NCBI RefSeq assembly: GCF_000715075.1
Contig: NC_134087.1
Location: 104,757,161-104,821,160, forward strand
Direction of reading: 5' to 3'
Source of the DNA: Nicotiana tabacum
Lineage: Eukaryota; Streptophyta; Magnoliopsida; Solanales; Solanaceae
DNA: 64,000 nucleotides
Both the position numbers and the translations under genes were made by a program. Below, in pieces: positions 44,490 through 54,794 of this stretch. The notes under the pieces were generated by a model, which searched no databases, was not told the origin of the DNA, and saw only the letters and a list, made by a program, of their open reading frames with translations. Each line of letters opens with the position of its first letter. The stretch's first letter is position 1.

Positions 44490-45440
44490 ACCCCTAGGAG
44501 CCTCACTTCCTAACATGGGTCTTTCAAGTTATGTTTCTTTTTAGGAGACGCACTTCCTACATTGAGTTTTCCCCTAGGAAACACACTTCCTGGTTTGAAT
44601 CATTTAAGTTTTATCCCTAGGAGACGCACTTCGTAGTCTGGGTCTTTCAAGTTATATTTTATTTTAGGAGACACACTTTCTAAATTGAGATTTTACCCCT
44701 AGGAAACACACTTCCTAGTTTGGGTCATTTAAGTTCATTCATAGGAGACGCACTTCCTAAATTGAGATTTTACCACTAGGAGATGCACTTCCTATTTGGT
44801 TAATTTAAGTTCATTCCTAGGAGACGCACTTCCTAGTTTGAGGCATTGATATTTTACCCCTAGGAGAGACACTTCCTAGTTTGGGTCTTTCAAGTTATAT
44901 TTTATTTTAGGAGACGCACTTCCTAAATTGAGATTTTACGCCTAGGAAATGCACTTCCTAGTTTGGGTCATTTAAGTTCATTCATAGGAGACACACTTCC
45001 TAGCTTGAGTCATTGAAGTTTCACCCCTAGGAGACGCACTTTCTAGTTTGGTTCATTCAAGTTTCACCCCTAGGAGACGCACTTCCTAGTTTGGGTCTTT
45101 CAGGTTATATTTTTGTTTTAGGAGACGCACTTCCTAAATAGATAGTTCATTCCTAGGAAACGCACTTCCTAGTTTGGAGTCATTGAAGTTTCAACCTTAG
45201 GAGACGCACTTCCTAGTGTGAGTCATACAAGTTTTACTCATAGGAGACACACTTCCTAGTGTGAGTCATACAATCTTTACCCCCTAGGAGACGCACTTTC
45301 TAGTTTGGTTCATTCAAGTTTCACCCGTAGGAGACGCACTTCCTGATCTGGCTCTTTCAGGTTTTATTTTTAGCGGACGCATTTGCTTGTCAAAGTTTCT
45401 TGGTCTTACTCACAGGAGATGCACATCCTAGTCGAATCTC
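44490..45440 (+). repeat. Hairpin minisatellite, ~41-bp unit, about 23 copies
   Basis: The unit core is CCTAGGAGACGCACTTCCTAG, followed by TTTGGGTC and ATTCAAGTTTCACCC-like spacers. About 23 cores lie between 44,503 and 45,416 (mean period about 41-42 bp). Each core is an inverted repeat, CTAGGA-(8 nt)-TCCTAG, so the transcript could form a row of small hairpins. It lies in the 3' UTR; 3' UTR minisatellites are known from Tat/Ogre elements. Confidence 0.85.
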
Positions 45441-45539
45441 TAGTTTACTTTCATCATTGCATCAATAGAATAAGTGGTTTACAATTTTGCTAACAACTCA
45501 AAAATCTTCTGAGTGCAAACTGGAGCAGAAAATTTTGTT

Positions 45540-45930
45540 TGTTTTGTTGTTTTGATTGCAGGCACTCACCTGGAGAACAAGGGAATTTGTTTCGGAATTA
45601 TCTCAAGTTTCAAGGGAAAGCGGTTTCGAATGAAGACGGGTCAAGTTCAGCAATCAGGCGCCCACCTGGAGAACAAGGAAAGATAGTTCAAGTTTCAAGG
45701 GAAAGCAGTTTCGAAGGAAGACAGTTCAAGTTCAGCAATCAGGTGCCCACCTGGAGAACAAGGGGAAACATTTCAAGTTTCAAAGGAAAGCAATCCATGT
45801 TTCAAAGGAAGATAGTTCAAGTTTTGGCAATCAGACGCCCACCTGGAAAACAAGGGAACTCACTTCAGAATGCAATTCAAGTCAGCAACAAAGGAAGCTC
45901 ACCTGGAGAGTACGAGTCAACATCTCAAGA
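45540..45930 (+). repeat. ~85-bp tandem repeat with CACCTGGAGAACAAGGG core
   Basis: Five units begin near 45,559, 45,652, 45,738, 45,827 and 45,890, each with GCAATCAGGCGCCCACCTGG-type cores and AAGTTTCAAGGGAAAG spacers. The array in D at 57,985-59,005 is the same family, inverted and larger. Confidence 0.82.
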
Positions 45931-46134
45931 TGCACCACAGAGCTGCAAACACTCAAGATCAAGCTTCAGAAGACTTATAGATAGGAATCTTGTAACTCAT
46001 AGTTGATAGGCTTAGTTAGTCTTTTTAATTTTTTTGATTTTGATGTTACATCAGGACCGCGGACCGGAACCTCGACGGAACGACACCTTGATCGGCTCTC
46101 TACCTCGGTATACTCCATCATCTCACTCACTTCT

Positions 46135-46190
46135 GAACTACCTGTGGCCTGATTTATTTATAGCCAAGGATATGTAGGCGGCTCAGATAC
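46135..46190 (+). other. Pre-PPT stem motif of element B
   Basis: GAACTACC..CCTGATTTATTTATAG..GGATATGTAGGCGGCTC. Arms CTACC (46,138-46,142) and TGTAG (46,173-46,177) pair at four of five positions. Confidence 0.55.
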
Positions 46191-46301
46191 CAGGGCTCGG
46201 TCACATTCTCCATTCTCTTAATTTTGGTCTCCCGAAATAAGGGTCGGGTCAAAAAACCTGTCTAATCGTTCTTTGTCTAAAAATACTTCGTGTTTCTAGT
46301 C

Positions 46302-46314
46302 AAAGAGGGGTAAC
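46302..46314 (+). other. Polypurine tract of element B
   Basis: AAAGAGGGGTAAC stands directly before TGTAGACATG of the 3' LTR. Confidence 0.85.
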
Positions 46315-48566
46315 TGTAGACATGTGATTTTTGACCCTCCCCAAGATTTTATACATTTTTGTATTTAAATATTTAGTTTAGGTCTAATATAATTATTTTA
46401 ACTAGTTCTGACTCTTTTACTTTATTTTATCACAAAATGAAAATTACAAAAATATTTCTTCTTTTTAGTTAGTTTTAGTTTATATACCTTTCGTAAAACT
46501 AAAAAAAATACAATAATAGTACCTTATTTTTATTTTAATATGATATTTAAAAATACCAAAAAGATAGTTTTGCCTTATTTTAATAGTTATTTTCTTTAAG
46601 TAAGATTAATTAGTAAATAAAGTAGTATTTTAGTCTTGTTCACGGAGAAAGAATAAAATTTGGGCTCAAACAACCCATTTTTAAGCTTAATTTTTTGACC
46701 TAGCCCATAATTTCTAAGCCCATAATTCCTAGACCCATACCCCTTAACCTACAAAAACTAACCAAGACCTAGACAATTGGGGGATCAACCGAAAAAGACA
46801 AAATAGACCTAAGCCTAAAGAGCTGACAGCCGCAATTCTCAAAAGAAGAGACCCCCCCTCGTGATCGTCTTCTTCGAAACCCCATCAGATTTGTCTTCTT
46901 CAACACAAAAAATGGTGAGCAATTAAAAACAAGGGAGCCATTACCCTAGGCTTCATCTTCTTCATGGAGAACACCAAAAAACCATAGAACTTCTACACCC
47001 AAACCCGCCGGCCACCCCTGAAGCCGACGACCCCTCACGCCGAACTCCATCTCTAGCCACCTTCACAAAACCAATAACCCGCCAGAAAAACACCATCGCT
47101 GCCCGTCTCCACCAGCTACTATAATAGTAGCGACGAACATACCAGACACATGACCACCACACCCAGAACACCCTAAAAGCCACCTGCTGCTCCATCATCC
47201 TTCACGCCAAGAACCCGATATCCACAGTCACTCACATGCACAGAAACGAGGAGGAGTGGAAAATGAGAGGAGAAAAAAATTCGAGGTTCCAGGTTTTAGT
47301 TCCGGTCGAAAATTTTGTAGGCTTTGTTGTTCTTTCTTGTTGGATTACAGAATCAAGGACTATGTATTTTTGATTTCTTTCCACTGTTACATTGAAGAAC
47401 TCTTTTAATGGAGCTTGTGTTTTCCAAGTTTTTGGTTCGAATTATCACTTTCTACCAAGTGCCTTGAAGTTCAGATTTTCGTCGTTTGTTTGTCACTGAA
47501 TTTCGCGGCTTGCTTTTCGTGCTTCAACGGTTGTGTTTCATTTTTATTTCGCACATCAATTGATTCAAATTTCATCTTCAGATTTGGATATTTATGTCTC
47601 TTCTTGAGTATTTACAAATTAAAGTTGCTGGTTCGAGCTATGCCGTTAAGTTTGTGTTGGAATTCTAAATCGGAGTGTGCTTGGGTTTGTTGGTTCATGG
47701 TAGTTCTGCTTCAGGTTCAAGGATTACTTTTAGCTCATATCATATCAACGTCTAAAAGGTCCTCGTTCTCATTGAGGTTCAACTCTTCAATCCTCTACTT
47801 ATTTCATTGTAGCTGAATGTTAATCGCTTGTTTGGTGATTTGGTTTGGTTATTGTTTCCGGTTTTGAGTTTGTTCATATAGTTATCTAATCGCGTGCTAT
47901 TCGAATTGGTTATAGCTGAACGTGATTTTGTCACAATATAGAAATTGGGTTGCTGTTCTTCAACTGAACTAAGTCAACTTAGATTAAAGGGGCTCGGGTG
48001 TGCATTTCATGTGACCCTGCCATAATTTTGTATAAAAATATTAAAAATAAACATGCTATAAATCCGGGTGTACATTTCATATGACCCCACTTCAATTTCC
48101 AATAATATTTAATAATTAAACATGTCGTGAACCACAAGCGCATTTCATGTAGTGTGGTTTACGATGTGTTTTCAAAAATAAGCAAGTGTATGACGATCAT
48201 GAATTTTCTTGAAAATATTAAAAGTGGCTAGAAAGTTTAAAAATGCACGTAGGTTTTAAAATGTGTAATTAATCAGATAATTAGGCCAATAATAATAGTT
48301 GAGCGACCGTGCTATAATCACAGAACCCGAAAATGCCTAACACCTTCTCCCGGGTTAACAGAATTCCTTACTCAGATTTCTGTGTTCGTAGACCATAAAT
48401 AAGAGCCAACTTCCTCGATTCGGCATTTAAACCGGTGACTTGGGACACCATAAATTATCCCAAGTGGCGACTCTGAATTTAATAAAATAATCCCATTTCG
48501 ATTGTCATTTTAATTGGAAAAAACACCCCTACACCCCTTCGGGTGGTAGAAAAAGGAGGTGTGACA
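46315..48566 (+). repeat. Element B 3' LTR
   Basis: It is 2,252 bp long and collinear with the 5' LTR. It carries the empty CACTA site near 48,450-48,462 and the PBS-like TGGCGACTCTG at 48,465-48,475, 91 bp before its end. Confidence 0.92.
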
Positions 48567-49399
48567 GTCATATTTGTGTGGCCCGAGCTATTTTGATCCC
48601 TAGTGATAATTTAGGCATCTACATTGAGGGTATGCCCTTTCGGGAGTCTTACAAATGCGACATATAGCCTAAACTTTGGGATTGAGTTTTATGCCTGTAG
48701 TAAGGTCTAACAAAACTTTCATGCCTGTTGAGGTCTTACAGTTTGTCATGCCTGTTGAGGTCTTACAGTTTTTGTTGCTATGTAGAATAGATCTGGCTAG
48801 ACTGAGTCTGCCCGCTTGGGGTCTTACGGCCTCGGATTTTCCAGTGTATGGCGATTTACGACAGTCTCCAAGTCATCGAGTTTGCTTAGGCTTGAAGGCT
48901 GTTATTCGTGAGCTTAGAATTGCCTCGCTGGGGCCTTATAATCCCAGAGTTCCGACCGTGAGTTGTGCCGGTTCCAAATTGTCGACGCTAAGTCTTTGAG
49001 TATTTCGGGATGTATTCGGTGGAGGGAATCCTTGCCATGAGCATGCCGAAATTTTCATTTTTGGAGTACGAGATGCTGAAAGATATTCTTGAATTGCTTG
49101 ACGAAAATACATGTTGTTTTGTTGTTGTGAGCTTGGCCCGGTATATGATTTCCCATTGGGACCTCGTTTGTCCTTTCCTGGTAGGGGGTTTATTGCAAAG
49201 AAAGTCCGGTAGGCTTGTTGAATCCTTCCAAGGAGGCACGTCGCTCCGCTAAGAACCTCCCTGGCGAGACCTTCTTCGGGGCGGAAGTCCGGCCGAGGGA
49301 AAAGGGAGCGACGGGTGCTATTACGGCCTTGGGATCTTCGGGTAGAGTTTACACTTCCGGACGCCATGGCCGGGTGTCTGCATACAGGTTAGTGTAAAA
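48567..49399 (-). other. Element C region between protease remnant and 3' UTR repeats
   Basis: ATGCCTGTTGAGGTCTTACAGTTT recurs about three times (48,690-48,775), the inverted counterpart of the 51-bp repeat of A. From 48,800 to 49,399 no RT, RNase H or integrase motif is visible on either strand, so the pol core has been deleted between here and about 49,400. Confidence 0.55.
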
Positions 49400-50111
49400 T
49401 AACGTAGGAGGGGGTAGTTTTATCTTACCGCGGGGTGCGTAGGTGATGTTCCTAGGTCCGATATATCCCTGCCATTTTGGAGCGAGGACTCTAGTACAAC
49501 CCTCCGCTGTGTTCTAGTGGGCTTGGTCGAAAACATAGTTTGCTTACCCTTTGACTCTTTCGAGAGTGGAGATATTGGTGCCGACGATGCGTTATGTGAA
49601 GTGGACTTTTCCTCTTGCCGCGTGTTGCTTCTATCGACGGTTATCATTCCTTCCCCTGCGTGGAATTTCATCCTTTTAGCGAAAGGGTGGACGGTACTGC
49701 CCTCGCGCGGTGCATCTGCGGTTGTCAGAATAAGGTGTCCCGTGCCTTGCGTCTCCTTTGATGATATGGAACTCGATGTTCTGGTCGGGGCCAGCCACGC
49801 TGAATTGAGAGAACGGTCTTTCTCCTTATCGTTGTGAATGCCGTTTGGAATCCTCCAAAGATTTGGAGAGGCGAGAGTGATTTGACCCGGTGGTCCGAGC
49901 CACCCTATTACCTTCGACCCGACAGCATTGATCGAGCCACCTGAATTCATGAGCATATGTTTTATTCAAAATGGATCGAGTGAGGAAGAAAGTTACCAGT
50001 GCATCAGTGTGAGGCCGAGACAAGGTCTCGGTGCCCTCTCTGCTAATTGTGAGGGCATGCTCAAGGATATATCCCCAGATCCGCCTTTCTCTGGTGACGA
50101 GTATTTTTGCT
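49400..50111 (-). pseudogene. Element C decayed gag-protease boundary and protease
   Basis: Reading on the minus strand and changing frames, scraps match the protease of A: a NIEFHIIKGDARHGT block near 49,770 (compare FHVIKGDTRYNALL in A), then an AVPSTL-like block, and, near 49,930, a badly altered relative of the region around the catalytic Asp. Several frame changes are needed and no Asp-Ser/Thr-Gly is readable. It is a dead remnant. Confidence 0.5.
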
Positions 50112-51653
50112 CTACCTATTACGAGTTCCTAGGAAGTGTCGTCGCTCCTCCACTATCGTGGTAATACGCTGCATCTTGTTTTCTTCGTTCTTCCTAGCCG
50201 CCTTCCCTACTCGGGATTGAACTTGAATTCGGTTGCTCGTCAGTTCTCTGCGGTGATTTTTGTTGAGTGACTTGGCTTTTTTCTTTCGGAGCTGGTGTCC
50301 ATCCTCGGCCCTGCTGCCGCACTTGTTATACAGTTCATACACCAAAATGTGATTCCTCTAAGAGGGATTCTGCTCAATAGGTCTGGGCTATCTGGTATCC
50401 TTGGTTTCGTTGATAGTGAACACGATATCTGATACAGCGATGTTGAAATTGTATCTTGATAAGCGAGGCACCATCACTGGCATTGTGTCCCCATCTAATA
50501 TGACTCTATTAATGATTCCTCGAGGATATTGTCCTCGACCCATTCTCCACTTATTGCGAGGTAGATTGCGTCTCGGGGCACTCCTCCTATCTGCGGCGTA
50601 CGGGCGGTACCTTTCTCTGTTTGGCATTAGTTTATTTGCTAGTAGCCTGTTTGGCACACTGAGCCCAAGGGGGCTCCTAGATGGTCATCCACGACCCTAG
50701 TTTTTGACTGGTGCCGGATATGGGCATCCAACCGAATCTCAGCTGGGTACCCAATCAAGTTTTGTTTTAACTGTCTTGAAATCGTCGGGCTTGGTTTGTT
50801 TAGGCTTTGAGTGAAGGCCTGTACCGCCTAGTCATCTGAGACCGGGGGTAATCCCATTCGTTCCACCTGGGGATGAGATGCGAATTCTCGTAGCATTTCG
50901 TTCATCTTTTGCTCGGTCTTGGATGTGTCGGGCATTCTCGTTGTTGCTTTGATGGCACCGGCGTGTGCCTTTATGGAGGAATCTGTCGGTATGGTAAGTG
51001 AGTTTATGGGTTGGTCGCTAGGTTATGATGCCACATCATGGCCCCTTTCAATAGTGTTTCCCCGAACCTCTTCAATAAGACGGACTCGATCTCATCGTCT
51101 TTTAGGTTATTGCCTTTTACCGCGCACGTATAGGCAGTGATGTGTTCATTGGGATCTGAGGTCCCACTGTACTGAGGGAGTTCTGACGTTCTGAAATACT
51201 TTGGAATGGGTTCCGGGGCCACTTCCTCGGGGAACGGCTGTTGCACGAACTTCTACGAATCTACACCCTTCAGGACCGGGGGCGCGCCTGGGATTTGATT
51301 GACTCTGAAGTTTTAAGTTTCGACCTTCTTATCATTGGCAGCTATCATTTTCTCGCCTGACTCAATCCTTTTGGTGAGGTCCTCCAGCATTTTCACGATG
51401 GCGGGATTGGCTACCGATTCCTTATTGCCCGATCTCTCGGGTACTTGTTCGGCGGGGGGAGCCGTTTCCGGCGCTGCTGTACCGGGAGTCTTCGGGCGGC
51501 TTTGTAACTGACCGATGGTCAACTGTTGTGCCCGCAACATTTGAAAAATAACATGAAGACTAACTTCGTGTTCTTCCCGAGCTGGGGTTTTTTGGGCTTC
51601 CTGTCGGTTGCCATGACGTATGCTCCTGTCGGTGTGTGAGGTTTCGTCGACAT
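50112..51653 (-). pseudogene. Element C gag
   Basis: ATG at 51,653 (MSTKPHTPTGAYVMATDRKP). The N-terminal segment near 51,540-51,313 has AQQLTIGQLQSRP and a helical part (VKMLEDLTKRIESGEKM). The gag domain at 51,246-51,004 reads PKYFRTSELPQYSGTSDPNE, then LKRFGETLLKGAMMWHHNL. A basic region at 50,657-50,388 (ERYRPYAADRRSAPRRN, RLSRYNFNIAV) and a knuckle-like end near 50,340 (NKCGSRAEDGHQLRKK, with the normal His and Cys partly lost) follow. The frames are separated by stops and shifts. The C-rich, Arg-rich composition is unlike the gag of B, so this is a different subfamily. Confidence 0.7.
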
Positions 51654-51784
51654 GTTGTGCGTCCTGTGAATTCGCGTACGCTAGAATTGGTCCGGGTGCG
51701 TTATCGGGATTCTACAGTGGCACGCCAACGACTGGAACAACCACACCGTTTTCGACATGATTTTTGAGGTAGTCGTTCTCAACC
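51654..51784 (-). other. Element C leader with PBS-like site
   Basis: On the minus strand TTGGCGTGCCACTGTAGA (about 51,712-51,730) resembles the PBS of A, but it lies about 52 bp from the LTR end instead of 2-3 bp. Either a small insertion or a misplaced LTR border explains this. Confidence 0.4.
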
Positions 51785-52539
51785 TTGTTTACCGAGGTAG
51801 TGAAAATGGTAAGAACAATTAAATTTGTAAATGAGATTATAAAAATACGTGATCTATTTTTATGCTAGTTGTTAGAGCAGTTGATGCTAAGAGTATGGAG
51901 TTAACGAAGAGATACAAGATAAAACAGGGCAGTGATCAAACCGAGGGGCTTGCTGCCTGGGCTTCGGACTGGTCGAGGAAGGACCTCGGGGTCAGTATCC
52001 GGTTCGAGCTTGAGCTATCGGCGTAACCGGGAAAGGGATAACAGTTAGAATATAATTGAAGAAGGCTCTTTATGGCCAATACCAATCAATAAATGAAGAA
52101 CAAGTATGAAAGAAATAAATGCAAATAGTAGCCTCGGGCAAATGGGTTAGAGAGAAAAGAGAGAGAAAGAGATATTATTGATCTTATGTAGAATAGTAGG
52201 AGCAATAGCAGCCCCTTACAAGGTGGTGAGGGTTCCCTTTATATAGGAGGGGAATCTAGTTATAGTACAACATTGATTAATTGTAAAAGCATGGAGATGG
52301 GACGACTAGACGTGATGCCTCGACACAGGCTCTGGGTATGCCGGCTCTGTCAGACTTAGCCGCGTGCCTTAGGAACTCCCCTTTTTGTCCCAGCCTCGAT
52401 CTTCATCTTCTTTGAGTCAGGTCTCGACGAGCCCTGAGGGAGGGGACTCGGTCGAAACTCCGCGTGCTCGGGGTCTCGAAGTGTTCTCCTGAAGTGGCTT
52501 GGTAACAAGAAATTAAGCCCTCTGATTTCACTGCATACA
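51785..52539 (-). repeat. Element C 5' LTR
   Basis: Its 755 bp match 7,807-8,556. The TATA box on the minus strand is at about 52,237-52,246 (CTATATAAAG). Its outer border directly abuts accessory-gene sequence of A. Confidence 0.85.
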
Positions 52540-53958
52540 AGCCTCGTCGGAGTAAAAGCCGATTCCAAAGGGGAATCACTCACTTCAACCCCGACTGGGT
52601 CAATCAGGGCTGCCCTTTGCTTCTGAAGAACTTTGGAATTGGGCTCTCCTAGATCGCCTACCAAGTGCACCTCGGCTCGAGGGAAATCTAGGCTATCAAT
52701 CGGCTCGGCGGTAGCCCGATACACCCTTGCAGGCCTCTTCAGCCCGAGGTGGGGCAACAACGGAATCGAGCTGCGATTCAGAAGTTGCCAACTCAACAGT
52801 ATGTGAAATAGTCAAATCCTCTCCCCCTTCGGGTGCTGTCAAAGAATCATTTTTCTTTTCGCCTCCAGCTTGGGGACTCCCCGATGCTTTTGGAATTAAG
52901 GCTGTTTAATCATCCTTAGGATCTTCCACTATGGTTTTCTTGGATTTTGGAGGATAAGTCGACGATCCCTCTCATTTTTCCTCTCTTCGTCGGGTATTGG
53001 AGCACCCGCTTCACCAGGCAGGTTTTCTCTCATCAAGAAGACCTCCCTCAGACCTGCCCAAATACAAAAACAAGCACGGGGAATGAGAGCCCAATTAGCA
53101 GCAGCTTTTGCAAAACTGAAACTATAGCAGAGAATGAAGTCCCACCGTGATCCTTGGCTTCCCATCGAGCCTTGGTTAAATCGTGCCACACGCGCTCGAC
53201 ATGTGGGAAAATCGAGTCCATTTTAGCTACATAACATGAAAGATTCCTTACAGTATCAGGGTACGCTGTGGTAGCTGTATCAGCGGAGGAAGTCAATTCA
53301 TGAGGAAATGTATCCGAAAGAAAGAAATGGGAAATTAATTAAGTATGTCTACTTACGCTTCATGTTCCATATTTTAGGGAAAAGCATCCTCTCTGCGGGG
53401 ATCAAGTCCGAAGTCCTAACTCAGACGAAACGGCTCGTCCACCCCCCGTTCCTAACCTCATCGGTACAAGCAAAGAGGGCCCTCGAGGCCCCACAAAAGA
53501 GCTTAACAGGCCCCCATGAAAGAGTCGGGGACTATATATTTTGATCAAATTGTCAAGGGTGAAGGGAATCCCCTCAATCATATTCGCGTAATACCTGGTC
53601 ATGTAAATGATACGCCATAATGATGGATGAATTTGGACGAGAGTCACTTGATATCGGTCGCAGAAGTCGAGGATCACAAGGTCTATCGAAGGAATGGATA
53701 GCACCGTCGGGCCGAGGGTAAATGGATAAGTATACACACTGAGAAAGTCGGCCTTATACATCATTACATCCCTCCCGAGAAGGAACCTCCACTAATACCG
53801 CATCTCCCCAGAGGCAGTCAATTTTCACCCTTTCAATTTTCAAAGGCCTCTGGAACGCATTCTCCAGCACTAGGAGACGTTGTTGCTCTACCTTTAGAGG
53901 AGAGCATGGAAGAGGAAGGGACATCTTCCTGAGGGATAAAGGTGGAAGTGTTCGCCAT
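52540..53958 (-). pseudogene. Element A accessory gene (Transposase_28-like), N-terminal exons
   Basis: ATG at 53,958 (MANTSTFIPQEDVPSSSM) starts the gene on the minus strand. The conserved N-terminal domain at 53,764-53,520 reads FLSVYTYPFTLGP, IDLVILDFCDRYQVTLVQIH, PSLWRIIYMTRYY and FTLDNLIKIYSP. An exon near 53,270-53,150 reads VRNLSCYVAKMDSIFPHVER and LTKARWEAKDHG before GTGGGA. A further exon (about 52,790-52,540) has HLGLKRPARVYRATAEPIDS and VHLVGDLGEPNSKV and is cut off at 52,540 by the element C LTR. Stops and a frameshift are present. With 6,686-7,680 it makes up one gene separated by 45 kb. Confidence 0.75.
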
Positions 53959-54090
53959 TTTTACAAAAGGGTTACAAAGAAGCAACGAAAAATCATGTTT
54001 CAGGAAAGGACACGGGACAGGGGTAAGAGGAAAGAAAAACTCTGTTGGGAGCCTGATAATGCAGTAGAGAGGAAAGGGTGAAGAAATGAG

Positions 54091-54099
54091 TATTTATAG
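54091..54099 (-). promoter_or_regulatory. TATA box of the element A accessory-gene promoter
   Basis: CTATAAATA on the minus strand lies about 130 bp before the ATG at 53,958 and about 215 bp outside the LTR, comparable in place and orientation to 8,836-8,844 in element C. The two promoter regions share little sequence elsewhere. Confidence 0.5.
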
Positions 54100-54298
54100 A
54101 AGCCTAACATGTGCGGTTGGAGCAAACCAAAGGACAACCAACCACTATAATTAATTCAAAGATTTTGAGGATTGTGCGGCTGCGACCTTTAGAAGCCCTG
54201 TCTATTACATCAGCCACTTGGCAAGACACAACTATCTATTCTGATGGACGCACCGAAGGGCAAGATCTCGAGGACATTCCTCTTCGTTTTACTCTGAT

Positions 54299-54314
54299 AA
54301 ACATGGGGACTATC
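54299..54314 (+). other. Polypurine-tract region of element A
   Basis: AAACATGGGGACTATC directly precedes TGCATACGG, the LTR start. It compares with GGAGACTATC before the LTR of C. Confidence 0.5.
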
Positions 54315-54794
54315 TGCATACGGCTAAAATCGAGAAGACCAATTTTACGGTCGACAAGGCATTGGGTAATTTTACCTCGAGGGTCCCGAAGAATAGCTCG
54401 GGGTTCGGAGTCTTCGAGGACTTTTCGTGCCCAGTGTCGGGGCAAAATGAACCGGTGCTTATCGCAAGTAGGCGGGAAAATCCCTAGGAGTAGTATCTTT
54501 CTGACAACGCCTGCATAAATGGTGACAACCTGCACCAGGCTGATTGGGTGGTTGTACCAGCTACTTTATATAATAATTTTGCATGTGTCATATTGGGATT
54601 TTCCCCTCATATATAAAGGGGACCCTTCTCATTTTTGTAGGGGGATTTGATACTCAATATTGAATATACAAAAACATTCTCTCTGCTTCCTAACTTAACA
54701 TATTTTCTTGATCTCATTACTTATATTTATTGCTTACATTTGTTGTGTTCTATTTACTGTTCTTCATTTATTGCTCATTATTGGTCATAAAGAG
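54315..54794 (+). repeat. Element A 3' LTR, truncated by element D
   Basis: The LTR starts TGCATACGGCTAAAATC, matching TGTATGCGGTGAAATC of element C. The TATA box is at 54,609-54,617 (CATATATAA). Bases 54,621-54,794 match 1-187. Element D begins at 54,795, so the last ~250 bp of the LTR lie beyond the window. Confidence 0.85.

Larger units (their letters stand above)
26511..48566 (+). mobile_element. Element B: Tat/Ogre-like LTR retrotransposon, gag-only, with a CACTA insertion
   Basis: The element starts TGTAGACATG and ends GGAGGTGTGACA, with perfect 5-bp duplications GTCAT at 26,506-26,510 and 48,567-48,571. It is 22,056 bp long, including the 8,968-bp CACTA transposon H in its 5' LTR. The LTRs are about 2.3 kb without H. 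The internal region 37,789-46,314 carries PBS, a long A-rich leader, gag (40,482-42,262), only the last ~55 codons of integrase (to 42,968), a repeat-rich 3' UTR and PPT. Protease, RT, RNase H and most of integrase are deleted. Confidence 0.92.
7807..52539 (-). mobile_element. Element C: Tat-like LTR retrotransposon, pol-deleted, with three insertions
   Basis: The element is on the minus strand. Its LTRs are 7,807-8,556 (3') and 51,785-52,539 (5'), near-identical in long blocks and bounded by TG..CA. Reading along the element from 52,539 downward gives LTR, leader, gag (51,653-50,112), decayed protease (to about 49,400), a short unassigned stretch, 3' UTR repeats (48,775-48,567 and 26,505-25,271), antisense accessory gene (plus strand, 12,397-25,270), accessory promoter and 3' LTR. 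RT, RNase H and integrase are missing, so C was non-autonomous or deleted. Subtracting B, F and G leaves about 9.9 kb. Confidence 0.8.
1..54794 (+). mobile_element. Element A: Ty3-gypsy (Tat-like) LTR retrotransposon, outermost, split by element C
   Basis: The element lies on the plus strand. The window opens inside its 5' LTR just downstream of the TATA box, because base 1 corresponds to about base 54,621 in its 3' LTR. The order is LTR end, PBS, gag remnant, protease, RT, RNase H, integrase, repeat-rich 3' UTR, antisense accessory gene and 3' LTR. The accessory gene is split: C-terminal exons lie at 6,686-7,680 and N-terminal exons at 52,540-53,958, both on the minus strand, with element C between them. 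Element D then truncates the 3' LTR at 54,794. The domain order (integrase after RNase H) is that of Ty3-gypsy. The antisense gene is known from Tat-lineage elements such as maize Grande. Every coding part is broken, so A is a fossil. Confidence 0.85.

Noticed and set aside
44490..45440. Array looking like CRISPR repeats and spacers
   Set aside because: Units degenerate in both repeat and spacer, plant nuclear context, no cas genes; it is a retrotransposon 3' UTR minisatellite. The same holds for 57,985-59,005.
49378..49428. Possible intron (GTAAGATA..CACTAAC..TGCAG, minus strand) after the protease of C
   Set aside because: Only 51 nt, below the usual plant minimum, and no coding sequence continues on the far side.
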